The position numbers were made by a program, and so were the translations under genes. From contig NZ_WAHS01000001.1 in NCBI RefSeq assembly GCF_015714715.1, positions 1,364,001 to 1,428,000 on the forward strand: 64,000 bases of DNA. The letters run 5' to 3'. This document shows positions 1 through 8,809 of this stretch, piece after piece. How positions within the stretch are numbered: position 1 is the stretch's first letter; each line of letters opens with the position of its first letter. Below the pieces are notes generated by a model. That model saw nothing but the letters and a program-made list of their open reading frames with translations. It was not told the DNA's origin and ran no database searches. Source of the stretch: Aestuariivirga litoralis (GTDB lineage: Bacteria > Pseudomonadota > Alphaproteobacteria > Rhizobiales > Aestuariivirgaceae).

Positions 1-1370
1 TCGATATGCTTCTGGTATTTGCCGAGGTCCTTGCGGAGCGCCACGTCCAGTGCCGAGACCGGGCCATTGCCCTCGCCCGCGCTGATCATCACTTCATCGC
101 CGACTTTGACCTTGACCGAGGCTTCTGAGTACATGTTGCCATCGCGCAGGCCTACATTCACCTGGAAGCTGAGCACGTCGAAATAATGCGGCAGGCTGCC
201 CAGCGTGCGGCGGGCGAGAAGCTCGAATGAGGCATCCGCACCGTCATAGGCATAGCCGATGGCTTCTCGTTCCTTCACTTCGCGCAGCAGGTGATCGAGG
301 CGCGTGTCATCCTTTTTCACCGCGAGGCCGATGCGTTCGAGCTCTGCGATGAGATTGGATTTACCGGCTTGGTCCGAGACCAGAATAGCGCGGCGATTGC
401 CCACGCTTTCGGGCTTCACATGCTCGTAAGTTTCCGGGTCCTTCGCCAGCGCCGAGGCATGGATGCCGGCCTTGGTGGCGAAGGCCGATTTGCCGACATA
501 GGGCGCCTGCGCATTGGGCGCGCGGTTGAGCAGCTCATCGAAGGCGCGCGAGATGGTGGTGAGTTCGCTCACTTTGGCGCTGATTTCAAACTGCTTGGCG
601 TAATGCGGCTTGAGGCCCAGCGTGCCGATGATCGAGATCAGATTGGCATTGCCGCAACGTTCACCGATGCCGTTCAGCGTGCCCTGGATCTGGCACACGC
701 CAGCCTCCACCGCTGCGAGCGAATTGGCCACGGCCTGTTCGGTATCATTATGGGCATGCACGCCGAGATGGCTGCCGGGGATGACTTTCGCCACGGCGGT
801 GACAATCTCGCGCACTTCATGCGGCATGCTGCCACCATTGGTTTCGCACAGCACGACCCAGCGCGCGCCGGCATCATAAGCGGCCTTGGCACAGGCCAAT
901 GCGTATTCCGGATTGGCCTTGTAGCCATCGAAGAAATGCTCGCAATCGACCAGCACTTCCTTGCCTGCATCCTTGGCAGCCTTCACGCTGTCGGTGATGG
1001 ATTCGAGATTCTCTTCATTGGTGCAGCCGAGTGCGACGCGCACCTGGTAGTCCCAGCTTTTGCCGACAAAGCAGATTGCCTTGGCCTTGGCTTGCAGAAG
1101 GGTTTGCAGGCCCGCATCATTGGAGACGGAGCGACCGGCCCGCTTGGTCATGCCGAAGGCGGTGAAAGTGGCTTTGCATTTGCGCTCTTCTGCGAACAGC
1201 GCGGTGTCGGTGGGGTTGCCACCGGGATAGCCGCCTTCGATGTAATCGACGCCGAGACGGTCGAGCAGTGCCATGACGGCCAGCTTGTCTTCCAGCGAGA
1301 AGCTCACGCCCGGCGTCTGCTGCCCATCGCGCAAGGTGGTGTCAAAGAGAGTGATCTTGCGGCGGGTCAT
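1..1370 (-). CDS. cimA: citramalate synthase, partial (C-terminus beyond window)
   Basis: Reading the minus strand from ATG at 1370 gives a DRE-TIM metallolyase that condenses pyruvate and acetyl-CoA to citramalate, an entry to isoleucine synthesis. The N-terminus carries [12 protein letters not shown] (residues 10-21), which holds the catalytic Arg and a metal-binding Asp. It is followed by the [12 protein letters not shown] segment typical of CimA rather than LeuA, and later by HAHNDTEQA with the metal-binding His-x-His. About 456 codons are present and the frame is still open at base 1, so the C-terminal regulatory domain is cut. The start overlaps the cysS stop by four bases (ATGA), which implies translational coupling. 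A divergent 2-isopropylmalate synthase is less likely. Confidence 0.9.
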   Translation of the reverse strand, partial: MTRRKITLFDTTLRDGQQTPGVSFSLEDKLAVMALLDRLGVDYIEGGYPGGNPTDTALFAEERKCKATFTAFGMTKRAGRSVSNDAGLQTLLQAKAKAICFVGKSWDYQVRVALGCTNEENLESITDSVKAAKDAGKEVLVDCEHFFDGYKANPEYALACAKAAYDAGARWVVLCETNGGSMPHEVREIVTAVAKVIPGSHLGVHAHNDTEQAVANSLAAVEAGVCQIQGTLNGIGERCGNANLISIIGTLGLKPHYAKQFEISAKVSELTTISRAFDELLNRAPNAQAPYVGKSAFATKAGIHASALAKDPETYEHVKPESVGNRRAILVSDQAGKSNLIAELERIGLAVKKDDTRLDHLLREVKEREAIGYAYDGADASFELLARRTLGSLPHYFDVLSFQVNVGLRDGNMYSEASVKVKVGDEVMISAGEGNGPVSALDVALRKDLGKYQKHI

Positions 1371-2734
1371 CTCTTCACTTTCCATTCGGTCTTGAGTTCG
1401 CCGGTGGCGGGGTCTTTGGCGTCCTGGATTTCAATGCCCATGGCGACGAGCTCATCGCGGATGCGGTCGCTTTCCGCGAAGTTCTTGGCTTTGCGGGCTT
1501 CGATGCGGGCGGTGACAAGTTCATCGATTTTTCCAGTTTCGATGATAGATTCACTGAAAGTTTGCCGCAGCGCCTCGTTCGAAAGCGTGAAGCCCAATAG
1601 ATCGAGAGATGCTTTTAGTTTCCCAAATTCGCCCTGTTTTGCAAGCTGATGCAATCGAGTGAATGCAGCATGTGAATTCAGATCATCGCTCAACGCTTCG
1701 ATAACTTCGGCGTCAGGAGCAGATGCGGTGACGGCTGCTGTATCTGTCTGCCAGCCACGCAAGGTTTTGTAGCTGTCTTCCATGCTGGCCTGCGTCCAAT
1801 CAATCGGCTGGCGATAGTGCGTTTTCAGCATGTTGAAGCGCGCGATTTCGCCACCCCAGTTCTGCAACACATCAGCAATTGTGATGAAATTGCCCAAGCT
1901 CTTCGACATCTTCTCGCCTTCGACCTGCAGGAAGCCATTGTGCATCCAGTAGTTCGCCATCACCTTGCTGCCATGGGCGCAGCGGCTTTGGGCGATTTCG
2001 TTTTCGTGATGCGGGAAGATCAGATCGAGGCCGCCGCCGTGAATGTCGAAGACTTCGCCCAGATGCGCCTTGCTCATGACCGAGCATTCGATGTGCCAGC
2101 CGGGGCGGCCGCGGCCCCAGGGAGACTCCCAGCCGGGTTCACTGGCTTCGGATTGCTTCCAAAGCACGAAATCGCCGGGGTTTTTCTTGTGCGCATCAAC
2201 GGCCACGCGCGCGCCAGCCAGTTGGTCTTCCATCTTGCGCCCGGAGAGCGCGCCATAGTCCTTCATCGAGCCGGTATCGAACAGCACTTCGCCTGCGGCC
2301 TCATAGGCGTGGCCGCGGTTGATCAGTGTGCTGATCATTTCGACCATGCCTTCGATATGCTCGGTGGCGCGAGGCTGCGCATTGGGCGGCAAGCAGCCGA
2401 GGGCGCTCACATCCTTCTGGTATTGATCGTAGGTTTTTTCGGTGACCTTGCGGATCGCTTCGTTCAGCGGCGTGCCGGGATAGTCGCGCAGCGCGCGGGC
2501 GTTGATCTTGTCATCCACGTCGGTGATATTGCGCACATATTTGACGTGATCCGCCCCATAAGTATGGCGCAGCAGGCGGTAGAGCACGTCAAACACGATG
2601 GCGGGCCGCGCATTGCCGATATGGGCAAAATCATAGACGGTGGGGCCGCAGACATACATGCGCACGTTGGAAGGATCGAGCGGCTTGAACTCTTCCTTCT
2701 TCCTCGTCAGCGTATTGTGGATGCGCAAAGTCAT
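1367..2734 (-). CDS. cysS: cysteinyl-tRNA synthetase
   Basis: Class I aminoacyl-tRNA synthetase charging tRNA-Cys in the cytoplasm; 455 aa, normal for the family. The class I signatures are visible: HIGN at residues 38-41 and KMSKS at 275-279. The zinc-site residues that select cysteine are C29 (in YVCGPTVYD), C217 (in HIECSVM), and the His/Glu of PHHENE near 241-246. The C-terminal DALR-type region ends in a basic KTEWKVKR. It is the first gene of a two-gene unit, and its stop overlaps the cimA start. Confidence 0.97.
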   Translation of the reverse strand: MTLRIHNTLTRKKEEFKPLDPSNVRMYVCGPTVYDFAHIGNARPAIVFDVLYRLLRHTYGADHVKYVRNITDVDDKINARALRDYPGTPLNEAIRKVTEKTYDQYQKDVSALGCLPPNAQPRATEHIEGMVEMISTLINRGHAYEAAGEVLFDTGSMKDYGALSGRKMEDQLAGARVAVDAHKKNPGDFVLWKQSEASEPGWESPWGRGRPGWHIECSVMSKAHLGEVFDIHGGGLDLIFPHHENEIAQSRCAHGSKVMANYWMHNGFLQVEGEKMSKSLGNFITIADVLQNWGGEIARFNMLKTHYRQPIDWTQASMEDSYKTLRGWQTDTAAVTASAPDAEVIEALSDDLNSHAAFTRLHQLAKQGEFGKLKASLDLLGFTLSNEALRQTFSESIIETGKIDELVTARIEARKAKNFAESDRIRDELVAMGIEIQDAKDPATGELKTEWKVKR

Positions 2735-2882
2735 GGATTTTCCTGGGTTGGCTGCCCGGGTAACGCTTGAATGAGATTAGAGTAAGCGGCGCCCAGCCAG
2801 CGATATGTTCGCTAGATGCAAATAATAATGCTGCAAATCGCAGCGATGGGGCGGGCGGTGTTCATTGCGGGCGCAAAATGCG

Positions 2883-2914
2883 CGAAAGGGCGGCAAAGGT
2901 CAAGCCTTGCCGCC
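2883..2914 (-). terminator. probable intrinsic terminator after the DUF6600 gene
   Basis: Arms GGGCGGCAA (2886-2894) and TTGCCGCCC (2905-2913), extended by GG/CC with one bulged base, form a hairpin about 27 bases beyond the stop of the minus-strand gene at 2941. On the minus strand the hairpin is followed only by TTT, so termination may be weak. The rest of 2735-2940 shows nothing further. Confidence 0.5.
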
Positions 2915-2940
2915 CCATAGGGTTTCCGAATGCTAGCGCC

Positions 2941-4401
2941 TCAATTGGCCGGTGCGCAGCTTTTGTCGTCCGGCTTGCAGGGCTCCGAGGCCTTGGGTTT
3001 TCCGGCCTTGGGCGGTTCAGCCTTGGGTGCTGGCGCCTTGGGAGGCTCCATCTTTGGGGGTTCCGCCTTGGGTGCCTCAACCTTTGGAGGTTCTACCTTC
3101 GGGGGGTCAGCCTTGGGTGCCTGAGCCTTTGGAGGTTCTACCTTCGGCGGTTCAGCCTCGGGTGCCTGAGCCTTTGGAGGTTCTGCCTTCGGGGGTTCAG
3201 CCTTGGGTGCCTGAGCCTTTGGAGGTTCTGCCTTCGGGGTCTTCGCCTTCGGAGGCTCTACCTTTGGTAACTGTGCCTTTGGGGGCTCAGTTTTCGGGGG
3301 CTCGGTTTTCGGAGCCTCAGTCTTTGGTTGTTCTGCCTGAGGCGGTTGTGTGGGTGGAGTTTCAGCCTTGGGAGGCTCTGCCTTTGGTGCCTCAGCCTTT
3401 GGTGGCGCGGTCTTGGGTGTTTCTCCCTGTTTGGTGGCATCAGGCTGCTTCGTTGGCTCTGCCGGCGCCGCCGGCTGCTCGCCATTGGCGGGCAGATCAA
3501 CAGATGGCGTGGCAGCTGGCAACTTTGGTTTGCCAGCTTGTTGCTTCGTCACCTGCTCCAACGGCTTCACATCAGCCGGCTTGGCCTCTGCATCAGCTTT
3601 CAGTGTGCCCTGGAACACGGTGACAGCAGCTTGCTGGCCCGACTGCTGGCCTTTGGCCGCAACAGGATCATTTACCGTCTTCACCTCCACGCTCTCCACA
3701 GGCTTGCCACTTTGCTGCTGGATGAAATTCACGTTGATCACATTGTTGATGATGATGTTGTTTTCCACCACCACCGGACCAGCGAATTGCGACCTATCGT
3801 AGATGCGGCGATTTTCGTTCTGGTCGCGCACGATGCGTGCATTCAAATCCCGGTCCTGGAAATTCCTCGCAGGAACGTTCACCCAAAAATAAAACGGCAG
3901 CGCACCGATCGAGGCCGAAATGTCCACGCTTCCGCCCGGATTACGATCATAGTAATCGTCGTCATAATCAGGTGACAGAGGTGCCCATGAGACGTCACGG
4001 TCGGTGCGGCGCCAGCTCACCCAAGCCGGAGCCCAGCGCTTGCCTGGTACCCAATACCAGCCGATATCGCGTGCATAGCCCCAACGTCCATAGTGGTAGG
4101 TCGCCCATCCAAACCGCTCGTCGGACACCCAGACCCAACCGTATTGACGGGTATGAGACCAGTGGCCCTGCGTGTAAGGGCGCCAATTGTCGTCAACCCT
4201 GCTTGGCACAAATACGTAACGGTCTTTGTACCTCACCCATTCGCCATCGTTTTTCAGCCCGTCATAGAAGACGGAAAAACTCAGAGATACATTCTGCGCC
4301 TGGGCAGCAGAGATTGAACGGATTGCGCTGGGCGCATCGGGGAACATCCCGACACACATCACCGCAACGGCACCGCTTAGCAATAATGACTTGATACGCA
4401 C
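2941..4401 (-). CDS. secreted DUF6600-type protein with proline/lysine repeat tail
   Basis: The start is taken as GTG at 4401, because AGGAGG lies nine bases upstream and a signal peptide follows at once (residues 1 to about 36, ending AAQAQ). A longer reading from 4503 lacks both. The 486-aa product has a Tyr/Trp-rich region (about 45-150, with WRPYTQGHW, YGWVWVSDERFGWATYHYGRWGY and WAPAWVSWR) resembling the DUF6600 domain of exported proteins. An Asn-rich linker with an IIINNVINVN stretch follows. Residues 331 to about 470 are degenerate PPKAEPPKA-type repeats, and the tail has two Cys (EPCKPDDKSC). Function is unknown. A wall-spanning or peptidoglycan-interacting stalk is a guess from the extended Pro-Lys tail. 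Confidence 0.8.
   Translation of the reverse strand: MRIKSLLLSGAVAVMCVGMFPDAPSAIRSISAAQAQNVSLSFSVFYDGLKNDGEWVRYKDRYVFVPSRVDDNWRPYTQGHWSHTRQYGWVWVSDERFGWATYHYGRWGYARDIGWYWVPGKRWAPAWVSWRRTDRDVSWAPLSPDYDDDYYDRNPGGSVDISASIGALPFYFWVNVPARNFQDRDLNARIVRDQNENRRIYDRSQFAGPVVVENNIIINNVINVNFIQQQSGKPVESVEVKTVNDPVAAKGQQSGQQAAVTVFQGTLKADAEAKPADVKPLEQVTKQQAGKPKLPAATPSVDLPANGEQPAAPAEPTKQPDATKQGETPKTAPPKAEAPKAEPPKAETPPTQPPQAEQPKTEAPKTEPPKTEPPKAQLPKVEPPKAKTPKAEPPKAQAPKAEPPKAEPPKAQAPEAEPPKVEPPKAQAPKADPPKVEPPKVEAPKAEPPKMEPPKAPAPKAEPPKAGKPKASEPCKPDDKSCAPAN
2990..3411 (-). repeat. intragenic degenerate repeat encoding PPKAEPPKA-like units
   Basis: About 420 bases are built from 12-15 base units reading mostly PPKAE, PPKAQ, APKAE or PPKVE. 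Higher-order periods come from near-identical copies, for example the GCCTGAGCC-TTTGGAGGTTCT block at 3120, 3165 and 3210 on the + strand. It lies within the open frame of the DUF6600 gene, and length changes in multiples of three would be tolerated. Confidence 0.85.
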
Positions 4402-4511
4402 AGATTCAGTCCTCCTGGTTATCACTGTCAATGAAGCGAGAGGGGGTGAGTTCCGAACGCCTCGGAAATGTAACCTAGGTGAACCGAAAATGAACGAGGA
4501 CAAGCAGGTTT

Positions 4512-5222
4512 TCAGCGCGCTGGATTTGCTCGGACGCCAGGGTTAGCCCCTTGGCCGAAGAGAACTTTGCGCTCATCGTCGGTCATCGGCTTGGAATAGG
4601 AGGCTGCGACGTTCGCATAGGCTTTGACCACGGCGGGGCGGGCCTTGATCGCTTCAAACCAGCGCTTGAGGTTCGGAAAATCCTCAAGCTTCTGCTTGTG
4701 GTTTTCATGCGGCACGATCCAGGGATAACTGGCCATGTCGGCAATCGAGTATTCACCGGCGACAAATTCACGGTCGGCCAGGCGCTTGTTCAGCACGCCG
4801 TAAAGCCGCGCGGTTTCCTTGGTGTAGCGGTCCATCGCGTAGGGGATTTTCTCAGGCGCATAGACGTTGAAATGCCCGTTCTGCCCGGCCATGGGACCGA
4901 GGCCCGCCATTTGCCAGAACAGCCATTCCATCACTTCGGTGCGGCCGCGAATGTCGGCGGGAAGGAACTTGCCGGTCTTTTCGGCGAGATATTGCAGGAT
5001 GGCGCCTGATTCAAAAATGCTGATCGGCTTGCCGCCGTCTTTCGGCGCGTGATCGACAATCGCAGGCATGCGGTTGTTGGGGGCAATGGCCAGGAATTCC
5101 GGCTTGAACTGGTCGCCCTTGCCGATATCGACCTTGTGAATAGTGAAGGGAAGGCCCGCTTCTTCGAGGAAAATCGTGATCTTGTGGCCATTGGGCGTGG
5201 GCCAATAGTGAAGGTCAATCAT
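4512..5222 (-). CDS. glutathione S-transferase family protein (YfcG/YghU-like)
   Basis: The 236-aa protein has an N-terminal thioredoxin fold starting MIDLHYWPTPNGHK. The Thr-Pro-Asn-Gly segment matches the YfcG/Ure2-like class, where Thr and Asn contact glutathione sulfur. The cis-Pro loop (NNRMPAIVDH) and an ESGAILQYLAEKTG glutathione-binding turn follow, then an all-helical C-terminal domain (LADREFVAGEYSIADMASYPW). YfcG relatives act as glutathione disulfide-bond reductases. It sits 51 bases downstream of ribH on the same strand, so it may be read through from the riboflavin operon. The substrate cannot be told from sequence. Confidence 0.9.
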   Translation of the reverse strand: MIDLHYWPTPNGHKITIFLEEAGLPFTIHKVDIGKGDQFKPEFLAIAPNNRMPAIVDHAPKDGGKPISIFESGAILQYLAEKTGKFLPADIRGRTEVMEWLFWQMAGLGPMAGQNGHFNVYAPEKIPYAMDRYTKETARLYGVLNKRLADREFVAGEYSIADMASYPWIVPHENHKQKLEDFPNLKRWFEAIKARPAVVKAYANVAASYSKPMTDDERKVLFGQGANPGVRANPAR

Positions 5223-5273
5223 GTTGCTTCTTTCTGTATTCGAGTTTGATACAGATAGGCGGCAACCTGCCGA

Positions 5274-5750
5274 TTACAAGCGCATTTTCTGCAGGGTCTC
5301 CAAGGTTTCCACGCAGGCCAGAGCCGCCTCCCTGCCCTTGTTGTGGTGGTCTTCACGGCTGCGGGAAATGGCCTGGTCATCATTGTAAGTGGTGATGATA
5401 CCAAAGGCGATCGGCGTTTCGGTGGCCAGCATGGCCAGCATGGTGCCGATCGTGCCGCCGAGGCTGATGAACTCAAAATGCGCCGTCTCGCCCTTGATCA
5501 CGCAGCCCAAGCAGATCACGCCCTGATAGCGGCCAGAGCGGGCCAGGCTTTGGGCGAGCAAGGGAAGCTCGAAAGCGCCGGGAGCCGGAAAAACGTCTTC
5601 CGGCTTTACAGTGATGCCATGCTCCGCCAAGGCAGCGATGGCGCCTTTCTTCAATCCACCTGTGACTTCTTCATTGAAGCGGCTGGTGATGACGGCAATG
5701 CGCCAGGTGGACTTTGTTTCGGGGATGGTGCGCATAATTTTCAGTTCCAT
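5274..5750 (-). CDS. ribH: 6,7-dimethyl-8-ribityllumazine synthase
   Basis: Condenses 5-amino-6-ribitylaminouracil with 3,4-dihydroxy-2-butanone 4-phosphate, the penultimate step of riboflavin synthesis. At 158 aa it matches the family length. Visible motifs are SRFNEEVT, the PGAFELPLLAQ substrate loop, GCVIKGETAHFEF with its catalytic region, and FGIITTYNDDQA. ATG at 5750 overlaps the end of ribBA by ten bases. ATG at 5735 (MRTIPETK) is an alternative with a slightly better GGAA upstream. It is the last rib gene of the operon. Confidence 0.97.
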   Translation of the reverse strand: MELKIMRTIPETKSTWRIAVITSRFNEEVTGGLKKGAIAALAEHGITVKPEDVFPAPGAFELPLLAQSLARSGRYQGVICLGCVIKGETAHFEFISLGGTIGTMLAMLATETPIAFGIITTYNDDQAISRSREDHHNKGREAALACVETLETLQKMRL

Positions 5751-6970
5751 TTCGTCAGTTCGAGCTTGGGTTTCGCAGCCGGGGGCAGCGTGTGGCCGAA
5801 GCGGGCGCGCTTGGTTTCGAGATAGAGAGCGTTGAAGGGGTTGGGCTCCACACCCAGCGTCACGCCCACCACTGCAACGCCACCATCCTTGAGGGCAGCT
5901 TCCTTGGCGGGATTGTTGGTGAGCAGCTGCACTTGCTTCACGCCGAAGTGATGCAGGATCTTGGTTGCGGCAGCATAGTCCCTGCCATCGGCGGCAAAGC
6001 CCAGCGCCGTGTTGGCGTCCAGCGTGTCATAGCCTTTGTCCTGCAGCGCATAGGCGGCGATCTTGTTGGCAAGGCCGATGCCCCGGCCCTCATGGCCGCG
6101 CAGATAGATCACCATGCCGCCATCGCTTTCGGCCACTTGGCGGATCGAGTCCTGCAATTGCGGGCCGCAATCACAGCGCAGGGAGCCGAAGGCTTCGCCC
6201 GTGAGACATTCGGAATGCACGCGCACCAGCGGCACGGCGGGCAGCGGATGCTTGACGAGGGCCAAATGCTCAACGCCGTCAATTTCCGAGCGGAAGGCAT
6301 GAATGCGCAGCGGCGTTTCGGCATAGCTGGTGGGCAAGGCAGCGGCGGAGACCTGCGGCAGCCAGTTTTCGGTGGCCAGGCGGTGCTGCACGATTTCGCT
6401 GATCGCCAACATGGGCAGATTGTGCGTGCGGGCGAAAGCGGCAAGTTCCTCGCCCTTGGCCATGTGGCCATCAGCGCCCATGATCTCGACAATCACGGCC
6501 GCCCTGTTCAGGCCCGCGAGAATCATTAGATCCACCGAGCCCTCGGTATGGCCGTCGCGTTTCAGCACGCCGCCTTCAGTCGCGCGCAGCGGAAAGATGT
6601 GGCCGGGTGACACGATGTCTCCGGCTTTTACATTCGGGTCTGCGGCTACCTTGATGGTGTGGGCACGGTCAAAGGCTGAAATGCCTGTTGTGATGCCTTC
6701 GCGCGCTTCGATGGATGCGGTGAAGGCGGTGCTGCGGCGCGCCTTATTAGCGGCCACCATGGGCCCGAGGCCCAATCGGTCAATCTGCTCTGCCGCCATC
6801 GGCAGGCAGATGAGGCCGCAAGCCTTCTGAGCCATGAAGGCGATGGCTTCGGGCGTGGCAAATTCTGCTGCCATGACCAGATCGCCTTCATTCTCGCGGC
6901 TTTCATCGTCGGTCAGGATGATCATGCCGCCATTGCGCAATTGTTTCAGGGCTTCGGATAGGGCTGACAT
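5741..6970 (-). CDS. ribBA: bifunctional 3,4-dihydroxy-2-butanone 4-phosphate synthase / GTP cyclohydrolase II
   Basis: 409 aa with two domains. The N-terminal RibB half (about 1-200) shows DDESRENEGDLV, the metal-binding acidic loop, and the conserved RDGHTEGSVD. The C-terminal RibA half has the zinc ligands in C-x10-C-x-C form (SECLTGEAFGSLRCDCG), then LRGHEGRGIGL. It converts ribulose 5-phosphate and GTP into the two riboflavin precursors. One thing to weigh is that many alphaproteobacterial RibBA-like proteins have inactive RibA halves; here the zinc cysteines and the RGHEGRGIG arginines are intact, so activity is likely. It overlaps ribE by 25 bases and ribH by 10. Confidence 0.96.
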   Translation of the reverse strand: MSALSEALKQLRNGGMIILTDDESRENEGDLVMAAEFATPEAIAFMAQKACGLICLPMAAEQIDRLGLGPMVAANKARRSTAFTASIEAREGITTGISAFDRAHTIKVAADPNVKAGDIVSPGHIFPLRATEGGVLKRDGHTEGSVDLMILAGLNRAAVIVEIMGADGHMAKGEELAAFARTHNLPMLAISEIVQHRLATENWLPQVSAAALPTSYAETPLRIHAFRSEIDGVEHLALVKHPLPAVPLVRVHSECLTGEAFGSLRCDCGPQLQDSIRQVAESDGGMVIYLRGHEGRGIGLANKIAAYALQDKGYDTLDANTALGFAADGRDYAAATKILHHFGVKQVQLLTNNPAKEAALKDGGVAVVGVTLGVEPNPFNALYLETKRARFGHTLPPAAKPKLELTKWN

Positions 6971-7557
6971 AGGCGCTCCACATATTTGGCAATGACGTCG
7001 ACTTCGATATTGAGCGCATCGCCCACGGCAGTTGCGTGCAGCGTGGTGTGCTCCCAGGTGTGAGGAATGATCATCAGGCCGATGCGTGCGCCGCCGCCTG
7101 GCTGATCTTGCAAGGAATTGATGGTGAGGCTGATGCCATCAATGGCGATTGAGCCCTTCTCAACGCAATAGCGCGCGACAGAGGCCGGGATATCCACCGC
7201 CAGTTTCCACGCACCGCTGATGGCTTCCACTGCAACCAGCTTGCCCATGCCATCCACATGGCCTTGCACCATGTGGCCAGAAAGTCTGGTGTTGAGACTG
7301 ACGGAGCGTTCGAGATTCACTTTGGTATCTGCCGCGACCTGGCCGAGATTGGTGCGCGCCAATGTCTCGCTGCTGGCGAAGAATTCTGCATCCCCGCCGA
7401 GGAAAATATCGGCGACGGTGAGGCACACGCCGTTGACAGCGATGCTCTCACCCAATTCCAGATCTCCGTAGCCGGTGAGGACGCGGCAGGTGAGTGCACC
7501 GTCCTCAAAGGTGGCGTCGGCCACCTGGCCCAGCCTGTCAATGATTCCTGAGAACAT
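6946..7557 (-). CDS. ribE: riboflavin synthase, alpha chain
   Basis: Dismutates two lumazine molecules to riboflavin. It begins MFSGIIDRLGQV, the hallmark N-terminus, and contains two lumazine-binding barrels, each with a GESIAVNG/GSIAIDGISLT segment (near residues 37 and 135). MVQGHVDGMG marks the first-barrel active-site region. At 203 aa it is the usual length. The start lies inside the end of ribD (20-base overlap), and the 3' end overlaps ribBA, so the operon is tightly coupled. Confidence 0.96.
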   Translation of the reverse strand: MFSGIIDRLGQVADATFEDGALTCRVLTGYGDLELGESIAVNGVCLTVADIFLGGDAEFFASSETLARTNLGQVAADTKVNLERSVSLNTRLSGHMVQGHVDGMGKLVAVEAISGAWKLAVDIPASVARYCVEKGSIAIDGISLTINSLQDQPGGGARIGLMIIPHTWEHTTLHATAVGDALNIEVDVIAKYVERLCQPYPKP

Positions 7558-8506
7558 GGTCTATCTTGTCTCCGTCATATTCGGTTCCGGCAGTTTGGCT
7601 GATGCGCACATGCTCATCCCAGAAGGGAGAGGCGAGCACATGCGCTGTGAGCAATGGGCCCGCCTCCACCAACACTTCGAGACCGCCCCCGGCCACGACA
7701 GAATGCAGGGCTTCACCCAGATGGTGATGAAATTCGATGGTGAAGCCGCGCGCAGTGGCGGCATCGACATAGGCTTGCGGCACCCGGCGGCGGCGATCAA
7801 ATAGGATCAGCTTGCGGCGCTTGTTGGGGAAATCCTCGACATTGCGCACGGTGAAATGCGGATCATCCGCAAGGATGGTGCCGGAGCCAGTGATGATGGC
7901 ATCGGCCCGGCGGCGCAATTGATGCGCTAGGTTCAGTGATGCAGGCGAGGTGAATGTCTTTTCACCCTGCGGCGGGATCATGGTGCCTTGAAGATTGATC
8001 GCCTGCTTCACTGTGAGCCAAGGCAGGCCCAGCTTTGCCACCTTGCGGAACGGCGCGATGAGACGCTGCAATTCGGTGCTTTCGGCAAATACGACTTCGA
8101 TTCCTTTGGCATGCAGAAGTGCTGCTCCGCCGCCGGTCACCTTTGGGTTGGGATCGCGCGCGCCGATGATCACGGATTTTGCGGGCGTGGCCAGAATGGC
8201 TTCGGTGCAAGGCGGTGTGCGGCCGTGGTGGTTGCAAGGTTCTAGCGTGACCACAACAGTGTGGATGTCGTTCACACGCCCCAGTTCGCGCGCCTGTTTG
8301 ATCGCCAAGGCTTCGGCATGAAGCTGGCCTGCGCCATGATGGGCGGCCGTGGTGATGATCTTGCCCGAAGCATCCAGCAACGCGCAACCCACTGGCGGAT
8401 TGGGCGCTGTCGCTCCTTCGCATTCGCGCGCTGCGGACAAGGCCGCGCGCATGCCGGCCCTGATGTCAGCCTGCGAAATCCGTTCAATCACTGTGGTGTG
8501 TGACAC
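7538..8506 (-). CDS. ribD: bifunctional diaminohydroxyphosphoribosylaminopyrimidine deaminase / 5-amino-6-(5-phosphoribosylamino)uracil reductase
   Basis: GTG at 8506 is chosen as start: AGGCGG lies about nine bases upstream, and the protein then begins at the family position (322 aa). An earlier in-frame TTG at 8566 sits inside a leader hairpin and adds nonfamily residues. The deaminase domain shows APNPPVGCAL, HAEALA (zinc His and catalytic Glu) and TLEPCNHHGRTPPC (zinc cysteines). The reductase domain follows, with GLPWLTVKQAINLQG and DAIITGSGTILADDP. It is the first gene of the FMN-riboswitch operon. The C-terminus (GDKIDHVLRN) runs straight into ribE. Confidence 0.94.
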   Translation of the reverse strand: MSHTTVIERISQADIRAGMRAALSAARECEGATAPNPPVGCALLDASGKIITTAAHHGAGQLHAEALAIKQARELGRVNDIHTVVVTLEPCNHHGRTPPCTEAILATPAKSVIIGARDPNPKVTGGGAALLHAKGIEVVFAESTELQRLIAPFRKVAKLGLPWLTVKQAINLQGTMIPPQGEKTFTSPASLNLAHQLRRRADAIITGSGTILADDPHFTVRNVEDFPNKRRKLILFDRRRRVPQAYVDAATARGFTIEFHHHLGEALHSVVAGGGLEVLVEAGPLLTAHVLASPFWDEHVRISQTAGTEYDGDKIDHVLRNH

Positions 8507-8542
8507 CTGTTTCTTCCGCCTTTCAGCGTTCAACAGGGCAAT

Positions 8543-8577
8543 GAAAGAAACGAAATCCACACCCAATACGGGTGCGG
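8543..8577 (-). terminator. candidate riboswitch expression platform (intrinsic terminator in ribD leader)
   Basis: Between the FMN aptamer and ribD the minus strand folds CCGCACCC-GTATT-GGGTGTGG (8557-8577, eight pairs with one G-U). ATTTCGTTTCTTTC follows at 8556-8543. A GC-rich hairpin followed by a U-rich run is what a transcription-terminating platform looks like, though the U run is interrupted. The competing antiterminator was not worked out. Confidence 0.5.
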
Positions 8578-8593
8578 TTTGTCCCTATCATGT

Positions 8594-8731
8594 GTTCTCT
8601 TTCATCCGGACTATACCGTCGGCCTTGGAATCTCACCAAGTCTGCTGACACCTTCTTTCAAAGGCCGCTCGCGGGCTCCCGGTCCGAAGACCGATTACCG
8701 CCGGTGGGGAGTCACACCCCGCCCTGAGAAC
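8594..8731 (-). promoter_or_regulatory. FMN riboswitch (RFN element)
   Basis: The minus strand matches the RFN aptamer along its length: closing stem GTTCTC (8726-8731 side) with GAGAAC (8594-8599 side), CAGGGCGGGGTG, ACTCCCCACCGGCGGTAAT, the GAGCCCGCGAGC segment, GTCAGCAGACTTGGTGAGAT, CCAAGGCCGACGGTATAG and TCCGGATGAAAGAGAAC. It lies about 90 bases upstream of ribD. FMN binding should shut off the ribD-ribE-ribBA-ribH transcript. Confidence 0.97.
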
Positions 8732-8738
8732 TGTATCT

Positions 8739-8767
8739 GTAATAGGATGGGTTTCAGAAAAAAACAA
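8739..8767 (-). promoter_or_regulatory. candidate sigma-70-type promoter for the riboflavin operon
   Basis: On the minus strand TTGTTT (8767-8762) and TATTAC (8744-8739) are separated by 17 bases. This would start transcription at about 8732, exactly at the 5' edge of the riboswitch. The -35 box lies inside the T-run of the preceding terminator. Confidence 0.45.
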
Positions 8768-8788
8768 GGGCGGCCAAAGCCGCCCTTT
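8758..8788 (-). terminator. intrinsic terminator after DAHP synthase
   Basis: A perfect seven-base stem GGGCGGC/GCCGCCC (8768-8774 and 8779-8785) with a four-base loop. On the minus strand it is followed by TTG and seven T residues (8764-8758). It lies 22 bases beyond the stop at 8810 and separates aroG from the riboswitch. Confidence 0.9.
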
Positions 8789-8809
8789 CAAATTGAAATC
8801 GAGAGTTCG

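Noticed and set aside
2990-3411. CRISPR-like repeat array
   Set aside because: Units are 12-15 bases, degenerate, without spacers, and in frame with a Pro-Lys protein tail.
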